Shown here: piece by piece, positions 44,590-50,232 of the stretch
How positions within the stretch are numbered: position 1 is the stretch's first letter
How the letters are laid out: each line of letters starts with the position of its first letter
From: Dulcicalothrix desertica PCC 7102
GTDB lineage: Bacteria > Cyanobacteriota > Cyanobacteriia > Cyanobacteriales > Nostocaceae
Length of the DNA: 50,232 bases
Direction: 5' to 3'
Assembly: GCF_003991905.1 (NCBI RefSeq)
Contig: NZ_RSCL01000029.1
Coordinates: 1-50,232 of the forward strand
Notes under the pieces: generated by a model
Told to the model about the DNA's origin: nothing
The model's input: the letters and a program-made list of their open reading frames with translations, nothing else
Database searches by the model: none
Translations under genes and position numbers: made by a program

Positions 44590-45993
44590 TTAGCCAATTA
44601 TGCCCAGCAGTTGCAATAGATAGATAATTGCAAATACACCAAAGAATATTCCAGCAATCAATGTACCACCAAAGACAATTTTCGATGGTCGCAATTCTTT
44701 GGGCAACATCTTGTGATTTAAGTAAAGAGTCAAAGCAGTAACAATCGGAATGTGGGCAGCTTCAATTCCACCTGCGGTTTGCAGTAAGGCGACTGGTTCG
44801 CCAAAAAATAGATAAATTGCAATCGGTAGCACAGCTAACAACACAATAATAAAAAATTTTTGCAAAAACTTCTCATTTGTCCAGCGACTGTTTCTGACAC
44901 CAAATCCTTGCAGTAATATTTGCGTACCATCAGCAAACATCCGTCCAAAACCATCTTCTACCGAGAGTACAGTGCTACAGAAAGTAATAAAAACGATTGC
45001 AATCATAAACCAAAAGCCAAACGAACCCCAAAGGTCGCCCAGCAATGAACCCAAGGTTTCTGCTACTTGATTTTCTTTTGGTACAAGTCCTTGAGGACGT
45101 AACAACTCACCACCGAGAATTAAAAAAGACAGTGCTGCTAATAACGCGCCTACCACTGCTAAAGTATTGGATATGGTCATCAAATTCAGCCAACCGCGCA
45201 ACTTATTTTTTTCCTCATGGTTAAGTTGTTTTGGGTCTATGCTCTCTTTTCCTTCTACACTCGCGGCGCCGTAACCTCTAGCTTCTACCCAGTAAGAATA
45301 CCACATTAACCCAGCAGCACCTGCCAACATAAAACCTAGCCAAGGTAGTATTTCTTGATACTGCACATTTTGAGGAATTTGCGGTACTAACCCTGCTGCT
45401 AATTGGCGAACTTTGGGAAAAACAAAAATAGCTGCGCTTACCACTGCTATTGTGCGGGCAATTCCTACATAAGAAGAAATTTTTTCGACTACGCTATATT
45501 GTCCAAGCAGTACAATTGCTGCGGTGACAACGATAATAATCACCGTCCATAGTTGCACTGTTCCCCCAGTAACCAAAATCAAAGCCGTAGCAGCGGCGCC
45601 TGAAAGCCCAGCAACTGTAGAAATTGCTACGACAACTTGCGGCAATAGGATTACCCAGATTGCCCAATTTTTAGGACCGGGAAGTTGCTTGAAACCTTGT
45701 AAGATGGTGGCGCCAGTACAAACTGAAAAGCGACCGACTTCACCGTTAATAAACCATTTGAGAATAACAGCTGCAAGTAGTGCCCATAACAAGCTATAAC
45801 CATAGAGTGCAGCAATTCGTGGTGTAAATAATAACTCTCCAGAACCTGCAGCCGAAAGCATCCATAAAAAGCTTGGACCCAGCCATTTCAAGTTTTCCCG
45901 ACCATGTGGTGAATCAGGTATACTTATTGCGTTTTGTTCTTGCTGTTTGTTAATAATCTCTGTTGGTAAATCGTAGTCGCTTCTATTATTCAT
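44590..45993 (-). CDS. Nramp-family-related membrane transporter
   Basis: 467 aa with about eleven membrane helices. The first (KWLGPSFLWMLSAAGSGELL, then FTPRIAALYGYSLLWALLAA) aligns to Nramp helix 1. The metal motif DPGN reads AGSG, and helix 6 (MLAGAAGLMWYSYWVEARGY) lacks the MPH motif. The protein may carry Mg, another cation or an unrelated substrate, as seen in Nramp-related families, but a Mn/Fe role is not supported. It is 46 nt upstream of the GH15 gene. The start MNNRSDYDLPTEIINKQQEQ has a hydrophilic tail of about 30 residues. Confidence 0.8.
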   Translation of the reverse strand: MNNRSDYDLPTEIINKQQEQNAISIPDSPHGRENLKWLGPSFLWMLSAAGSGELLFTPRIAALYGYSLLWALLAAVILKWFINGEVGRFSVCTGATILQGFKQLPGPKNWAIWVILLPQVVVAISTVAGLSGAAATALILVTGGTVQLWTVIIIVVTAAIVLLGQYSVVEKISSYVGIARTIAVVSAAIFVFPKVRQLAAGLVPQIPQNVQYQEILPWLGFMLAGAAGLMWYSYWVEARGYGAASVEGKESIDPKQLNHEEKNKLRGWLNLMTISNTLAVVGALLAALSFLILGGELLRPQGLVPKENQVAETLGSLLGDLWGSFGFWFMIAIVFITFCSTVLSVEDGFGRMFADGTQILLQGFGVRNSRWTNEKFLQKFFIIVLLAVLPIAIYLFFGEPVALLQTAGGIEAAHIPIVTALTLYLNHKMLPKELRPSKIVFGGTLIAGIFFGVFAIIYLLQLLGIIG

Positions 45994-46074
45994 TTTTTGC
46001 TATCTCGTACAGAATAATACTGGTTGTCTAATTTTTTGAGATGGCGCCTGTTATAAAATGTAGAACTCCTAAAA

Positions 46075-46722
46075 TTAACTTTTTCTTCTGTAAATTCTAC
46101 TTTCTGCTAAACGTTGAGAATAAGACTTCAAAGATGGGTGGTCTTTCTCATTAATTTCATACAGCGAAGGGTCATTCTCATATCTGTAAGTGTTTCGGTC
46201 AAACGGGAGATTCCCTGATCCTGGAATATTAATTGTCCTTTCATTTGTATGGGGAACCGATAGTGCTGCAACTTCATTCAAAGCCATTGGCCCATAAGGA
46301 ACAGTCGGTGCAATTGGATTCCCTAATGGGTCTACAGTATAAATCGGGTCAAAACTAGTGCTGTCTCGATAACCCGTTCTCACTCGCTCTTCGTAATCAT
46401 GATCAATCTTTAATTCTTCACTAAACTCTGGCAAATGTTCTGCCTGCTCTTTTGTTAGACCTTTAGTATAAATCCGCTGTTGGGAGTAATCAATGCGAGA
46501 GCGACCGATAGGCAATAAAACTTGCTTACCAAAAATCCAAAAACCCAAATCTACAATTAGATATCGAAAGCTACCGTCATGCTCATCAACTAATATGTCT
46601 TTAACGGCGCCGATTTTTTCATCTGTAATATCCGAATAAACATTGAGATTAATAATATTACTATCACCGGAAAAAATTTGGTTATAATCCGAATTAAAAT
46701 CCTCTATCTTTAACAAAGCCAT
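46075..46722 (-). CDS. PRC-barrel protein, paralogue lacking the DUF2382 domain
   Basis: 215 aa. Residues 1-105 match the 280-aa neighbour closely: IGAVKDILVDEHDGSFRYLI, GFWIFGKQVLLPIGRSRIDY, GLTKEQAEHLPEFSEELKID. A linker follows with RYENDPSLYEINEKDHPSLK, also shared. It ends at SYSQRLAESRIYRRKS, exactly where the other protein enters DUF2382 (LKLYEERLVANKQRRKAGEV). No DUF2382 remnant follows in any frame I read, so the domain was lost or never gained. Likely a stress-related protein; partner unknown. Confidence 0.8.
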   Translation of the reverse strand: MALLKIEDFNSDYNQIFSGDSNIINLNVYSDITDEKIGAVKDILVDEHDGSFRYLIVDLGFWIFGKQVLLPIGRSRIDYSQQRIYTKGLTKEQAEHLPEFSEELKIDHDYEERVRTGYRDSTSFDPIYTVDPLGNPIAPTVPYGPMALNEVAALSVPHTNERTINIPGSGNLPFDRNTYRYENDPSLYEINEKDHPSLKSYSQRLAESRIYRRKS

Positions 46723-47350
46723 AATATATTCCTAAATTTGAACGAGTTTGTAAAAAGAGAAAAACACTGTAATCCAAATTATAATATTTAATTCAGGTCT
46801 AAACATTTATCCAGTTACCTTCCCTTGGATGTTAAGCTTAAATAGTGGAAAACTCGTGGATAGGAGTTATTTTTTTTATAGATTAATACTATAGATAGAC
46901 CGATTTGAGTAAATTTATAACTACCATTGAACAGTAACTCATCCAATCGACGCAAGGATGAAGCTAATATTATATGCCATTAGTTAGAGGGAAGAGATGA
47001 TAATGATTTTTTAAGATGAACACAATAAAATGTTAAAAGTACGACCAAAAATCTTGACCTAGTGTACTAGTTGGACTATTAAAGCATACCGAAGTATAAA
47101 AATAATCAGTATATATGCTTTGCCGATGCCTTTTCATTATAAATACGGTCTCCGCGTACAGAAGCGTAACTCACATCTTGCACCAGGCTTAGAAACCGGG
47201 CTTCTTGACAAATTTTGCTATAAAATTCTAATTTATCGTAAAGAAGCCCGGTTTCTTTTGATTTGTTGAGAATGCTGCATTCCGGTGAGGTAATATTGAT
47301 TAGCTTGAAAATTAGATAGGAATATTTTCCTTTTGTTTCGCGTAAACCAA
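46723..47350. other. Intergenic region with a hairpin element and a shared upstream motif
   Basis: About 630 bp. AATAGTGGAAAACTCGTGGA then TAGGAGTTAT (46841-46870) resembles a motif at 49822. The 47191-47256 hairpin element is listed separately. The 82-codon minus frame 47106-47354 runs through the hairpin and a degraded ACGCTTCTGTACGCGG-like tract, and looks fortuitous. No gene is called. Confidence 0.5.
47191..47256. repeat. 66-bp hairpin element with compensatory changes
   Basis: AGAAACCGGGCTTCT (47191-47205) pairs exactly with AGAAGCCCGGTTTCT (47242-47256). Compared with the 28333 copy (TTTCT/AGAAA), both arms changed together, so pairing is kept. The spacer shares ATTCTAATTTATCGTA with that copy. 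Confidence 0.75.
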
Positions 47351-48340
47351 TCACTTTTTTCTTACTTCTTGAACTTGGCTAATTTCAAATATAAGAGTCA
47401 AAGGTTGACCCATTTCTTTTTGCACAAAATCTTCTAATAACCCAACTTGCTTGGGAGTCACAGGTACTTTTGTCCGTACAGTCAATCTGGCTTGCGGTGG
47501 ATTTGTTAACCAATTGATATTGGTTTTAAGTAGTTCCAATCGCTGAAATGTAATTGTTTTGGTCAGCAGTGCATTCTTGAGACTAGTTTCTAAATTTGTT
47601 TGTTGAATTAATTGGGCAAAGCTAACACTCAGAGGCAGCAGTAAAATACTGGTAAGTAATAATGTCCAAAATAGCGCAGTACCTGCTCGTTTTATAGGAG
47701 AATAGCCCATAATCAAAAACGTCAGCATACAAGCGAGTGTAATACCCAAGAGGTTAGTAAGGTAAAGAATAGCTGCTCCCTTACTAAGCGACCAATTTGC
47801 TTGGGCTAGCCCTAAACCGATAACACAAATAGGTGGCATTAGTGCGACTGCTATAGCAGTTCCCACCAAACTACCAGAAATTTCGGGCTTTACCTTAGCA
47901 TAACCACTAATGCTACCTGCTGTCAGTGCAATTGCTAAATCTAGCAGGGTGGGTTTAGAACGAGATAGCACTTCAGTGTCAAAAGCGGAAATTTTGACTA
48001 GTAACTCTAGATTATAAGCTAACCCAATCGATAGTAAAGTTCCAAGTACAATAGCTATTAGCCCTCTGCGAAAGAGTATGATATTACCCGTAAGGGCGCC
48101 TAGGGCAAGTCCCCTGATTGGCAGCATCAGAGGTGCAATTACCATAGCTCCGATAATAACGGCAGCACTATTAGTAATTAAGCCAAGGGTTGCGATAGTA
48201 CAAGAACCAATTGTTAAAATCAGGTAAGCCAGTGAGGGTGTGGATTCTTCTAACAACTCGGTTTGCAATTGCTCTAATTCAATTGCTTCAACTCTTTGGT
48301 GCAGAAAATTTTCAATCAGTTTGCTAGTACTGTTAATCAT
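47351..48340 (-). CDS. DUF389 (TIGR00341-type) membrane protein
   Basis: 329 aa. The pattern EESTPSLAYLILTIGSCTIA, LGLITNSAAVIIGAMVIAPL and MLPIRGLALGALTGNIILFR is the DUF389 signature, with about six to seven helices ending near residue 240. The C-terminal part (LTKTITFQRLELLKTNINWL) is a soluble domain with NPPQARLTVRTKVPVTPKQV. Function unknown; transport is suspected. A GGCGCC site at 48096 is within the frame without effect. A 28-bp hairpin lies 54 bp beyond its start. Confidence 0.85.
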   Translation of the reverse strand: MINSTSKLIENFLHQRVEAIELEQLQTELLEESTPSLAYLILTIGSCTIATLGLITNSAAVIIGAMVIAPLMLPIRGLALGALTGNIILFRRGLIAIVLGTLLSIGLAYNLELLVKISAFDTEVLSRSKPTLLDLAIALTAGSISGYAKVKPEISGSLVGTAIAVALMPPICVIGLGLAQANWSLSKGAAILYLTNLLGITLACMLTFLIMGYSPIKRAGTALFWTLLLTSILLLPLSVSFAQLIQQTNLETSLKNALLTKTITFQRLELLKTNINWLTNPPQARLTVRTKVPVTPKQVGLLEDFVQKEMGQPLTLIFEISQVQEVRKK

Positions 48341-48393
48341 TGGTCAGTTCTAAGATTTTCACTTTACTGCTGAATTTAGCTATGAATAAAAAT

Positions 48394-48421
48394 GTAGAGA
48401 CCGAATTAATACGGTCTCTAC
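48394..48421. terminator. 28-bp GTAGAGAC palindrome
   Basis: GTAGAGACCG and CGGTCTCTAC, with an AATTAATA core, follow the small membrane gene (stop at 48429) in the minus direction by 8 nt. Confidence 0.7.
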
Positions 48422-48428
48422 AAGGTTT

Positions 48429-48668
48429 TCACATCCCATTCATAGATGAAATAATTACGAACGGTCTAGCAGTTTCGACATTATTAATGCTTTGAGAATA
48501 CTGAGTCACCTCCTGCCAGAGTTCCCTAGGGTCTACACGGTTGCTGATTTGTATAGTCACAACAACCGCAGTAATGATAAGGGCTATCACTGCGGTAACT
48601 TTCAATATTTTGACTAGAATGGTGAATAATAACCAACCGACAAACGCAGCAAAAAGATGAACATACAT
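48429..48668 (-). CDS. Small two-helix membrane protein
   Basis: 79 aa: MYVHLFAAFVGWLLFTILV and LKVTAVIALIITAVVVTIQI give two hydrophobic helices, followed by a polar tail VDPRELWQEVTQYSQSINNV. No family recognised. It lies 83 bp downstream of the lipoprotein gene on the same strand and may be cotranscribed. A 28-bp hairpin follows its stop. Confidence 0.65.
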   Translation of the reverse strand: MYVHLFAAFVGWLLFTILVKILKVTAVIALIITAVVVTIQISNRVDPRELWQEVTQYSQSINNVETARPFVIISSMNGM

Positions 48669-48751
48669 AAATAAAGATTCCTTAAATGTAGTAAATCATC
48701 AGAAGGCATGAAGAATACGTTAAAATCTTTATGCCTTTTATCTTTTACTTA

Positions 48752-49585
48752 CTATCTTCTTTCTAACGCCGATGGGTATACAGATTGAGCGATTAGCACT
48801 GGTCTATTTTTATACTCTACTTCCAACTGTCTTTTAAAACCAGTATCCCAATTGAAACCAAATTCTCTTTCAATATCCGCAATAACTAAGGGGCGTAACA
48901 CACCAGTAACAACAACTCTTTCATCTGCTCGAATAGGTACTTTTGGATTTGGATTTACCACTAACAAGTCTTGCCCGCCAAGTAATTTATCTTCATCAAG
49001 GGTAAATGAATTCTGTCCGACGATTTTCTCGACTTCTGCTGGGACGGCAATAACCTTGTTATAGTATGCACTTGGATTACTGCTGATTTCCCCTGGTTTC
49101 GGTGCTAAAGCAATTGATTGTGCAATAATCGCTGGCTTATTTTCATATTCCACTAACAAAGTCGGGTCTAAGTCCAAACCATACTGTCTCTCAATGTCAG
49201 CGACTACAAGGTTAGCGACTGGGCCTGTGATTTGTAAATCAATGTTCTCTGGTAACGGCGCCACACTTCCTGTAGCATTTACAACTAAAATTGGTTCACT
49301 ACCAAAAAATTGTTGGTCACTAACGGTGAATGTAGTCGGGCTAATTTTTCTCACAGGTTGGCTTCTGATCGTAACAGTTTTACCAACAAGCTGGACTGTA
49401 TTGTCAGCTACTTCCTGTGCTGTTACGTTATTTTCTCCTTCAGTGCGTCTTGCTTCTAGATTGTTGGTGCAAGCAGCACCCAAAAACATTGTCGTTAATG
49501 CAAGCATAATAGTTCCAATTTGAAAGGGTCTGCGGCATTCACGCGCGCGCTTGCCACTCAAATTAGTAATCAATTGATGTATCAT
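48752..49585 (-). CDS. Lipoprotein with a duplicated OB-like domain
   Basis: 277 aa. The start is supported by GGAGG 6-10 nt upstream of ATG 49585. A basic N-terminus leads into FQIGTIMLALTTMFLGAACT, a lipobox with C39. The mature part has two copies of the same domain: GKTVTIRSQPVRKISPTTFT to VADIERQYGLDLDPTLLVEY, and NKVIAVPAEVEKIVGQNSFT to IADIEREFGFNWDTGFKRQL. Each ends with an EYKNRPVLIAQS-like segment. Such domains resemble small beta-barrels. It sits in the outer or inner membrane. Function unknown. Confidence 0.8.
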   Translation of the reverse strand: MIHQLITNLSGKRARECRRPFQIGTIMLALTTMFLGAACTNNLEARRTEGENNVTAQEVADNTVQLVGKTVTIRSQPVRKISPTTFTVSDQQFFGSEPILVVNATGSVAPLPENIDLQITGPVANLVVADIERQYGLDLDPTLLVEYENKPAIIAQSIALAPKPGEISSNPSAYYNKVIAVPAEVEKIVGQNSFTLDEDKLLGGQDLLVVNPNPKVPIRADERVVVTGVLRPLVIADIEREFGFNWDTGFKRQLEVEYKNRPVLIAQSVYPSALERR

Positions 49586-50001
49586 GAGTTCCTCCGTTAA
49601 AAACTATGAAGTAATTGGTTTAATTGTTTAGCTATTCATCAAGTTATTACATCAAACGTTGCTGGAAATAACTTAAAGGATATATATATAGTAAACCTAA
49701 TGTATTAAGGTGTACTGAAGTCGTAAAAAAATAGATGATTATTTATTTTTGAACATTAACTAAATTTAAAAAAAACAATTAATGTTCTTTAAAAATAAAC
49801 GCACTTTATAATGTATATCTCAATAGTGGAAATTTGGTGGAAAAGTTATATCACACATTAAATCACTACTTAAGAGGTAATTTAACTGCGCTGAAAGTAA
49901 TAACTTAAGCGCAACGTAGTTTTTTAACCTCAGTTATGGAAATATTTAATAGGCTCAAAAGCTTCTTCTAGTTCCTGTTAATTTGAAACTCGAATCTGTA
50001 A
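49586..50001. other. Intergenic region upstream of the lipoprotein gene
   Basis: About 415 bp, AT-rich. AATAGTGGAAATTTGGTGGA, then AAAGTTATA (49822-49850), resembles the 46841 motif and lies 237 bp before the lipoprotein start. No gene is seen. Confidence 0.45.
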
Positions 50002-50232
50002 CTATAAATTGGCAATCCTTCGATAACGAGCTTGTATTACAGAATAGATACCGTAAGCAATTAAACCCAAGGCTACTACACCTAAAATCCAAGAACCAAA
50101 CGGTTGTTGTGCCAGGACAGCCAATGTACCGCCTAAACCTCTAGCTTCACTACCATCAACTTGAATAGCTGCTAAAACTAAAAAAATGCCGATGATACCA
50201 AAAACAAAGCCACGAGCAGCAATTCCAAATCT
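50002..50232 (-). CDS. DUF1206 protein, C-terminal part (5' end outside window)
   Basis: The minus frame is open to the window edge, so only the last 76 residues are visible. They read RFGIAARGFVFGIIGIFLVL, ARGLGGTLAVLAQQPFGSWI and GLIAYGIYSVIQARYRRI. The RGFVFGIIGIFL plus GGTLAVLAQQPFG pattern is the repeating unit of DUF1206, a six-helix membrane family with three copies of this unit. Only the last unit is present here. Function unknown. Confidence 0.85.
   Translation of the reverse strand, partial: RFGIAARGFVFGIIGIFLVLAAIQVDGSEARGLGGTLAVLAQQPFGSWILGVVALGLIAYGIYSVIQARYRRIANL

Noticed and set aside
47106-47354. 82-codon minus-strand frame
   Set aside because: It runs through a hairpin element and a degraded repeat, overlaps the next gene start, and resembles no family.
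1-50232. tRNA, rRNA or CRISPR arrays
   Set aside because: No T-arm motif in the right context, no rRNA-like stretch and no evenly spaced direct repeats were found by reading.

Overview
The window looks like a chromosomal segment of a filamentous, probably heterocyst-forming (Nostocales-type) cyanobacterium. The evidence is an sbtA-sbtB-carbonic anhydrase carbon-concentrating cluster, a fused substrate-binding/permease amino-acid transporter of the cyanobacterial Bgt type, a type 2 IPP isomerase, an ethylene-receptor-like kinase, TPR/CHAT-type genes, a PEP-CTERM-like surface protein, and several small palindromic repeat families typical of that group. The DNA is AT-rich. The usual cyanobacterial palindrome GCGATCGC was not seen anywhere. 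Instead GGCGCC occurs about 77 times by hand count, roughly one per 650 bp. No tRNA, rRNA or CRISPR array was recognised.

Layout. 0-3 kb: the 3' end of a double-glycine-leader peptide gene (bacteriocin-like), a VapBC-type toxin-antitoxin pair, and a lactonase-intradiol dioxygenase pair. 3-8 kb: a 1388-aa SF1 helicase with a long coiled-coil insertion, overlapped by a small partner gene. 8-13.4 kb: two methyltransferases flanking a decayed glutamine-synthetase/amidohydrolase chimera, a DUF2157-GDYXXLXY membrane pair, and an exported PEP-CTERM-like protein. 13.4-15.7 kb: a repeat-rich region with an HAF-repeat remnant, a transposase remnant, a small MITE, an SH3-like exported protein and a DUF2171 gene. 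15.7-20.2 kb: sppA, idi2 and tldD. 20.6-26.6 kb: an orphan gene with a PIN nuclease, an amino-acid ABC transporter, an exported protein, and a two-gene TIR/PD-(D/E)xK nuclease operon. 26.6-34.9 kb: a CBS site-2 protease, an MHYT histidine kinase, a gene broken by a stop codon, the Ci-uptake operon, and an ethylene-binding hybrid kinase split by a frameshift. 35-39 kb: gene decay, with a kinase fragment, an Rpn-like protein with 12-bp repeats, and a TPR gene broken by a MITE, a nonsense codon and frameshifts. 39-50.2 kb: membrane proteins, two PRC-barrel stress-protein paralogues, a HAD/LLM deletion junction, a GH15 glucoamylase, an Nramp relative without the metal motifs, a DUF389 protein, a duplicated-domain lipoprotein and the end of a DUF1206 gene.

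The genes fall into a few themes. Inorganic carbon uptake: SbtA imports bicarbonate, SbtB regulates it, and an exported beta-carbonic anhydrase lies in the same operon. Amino-acid uptake: fused binding-protein/permease plus ATPase. Envelope and stress: SppA, site-2 protease, PRC-barrel/DUF2382 proteins, lipoprotein. Defence or conflict: VapBC, a second PIN gene, the helicase operon and the TIR/nuclease operon. The TIR-REase plus REase pair (25214-26580) is the best candidate for an undescribed system. A second strong theme is gene decay: at least eight loci are frameshifted, truncated or interrupted, which suggests a reducing or repeat-rich genome. All assignments rest on reading motifs by eye; no database search was run.
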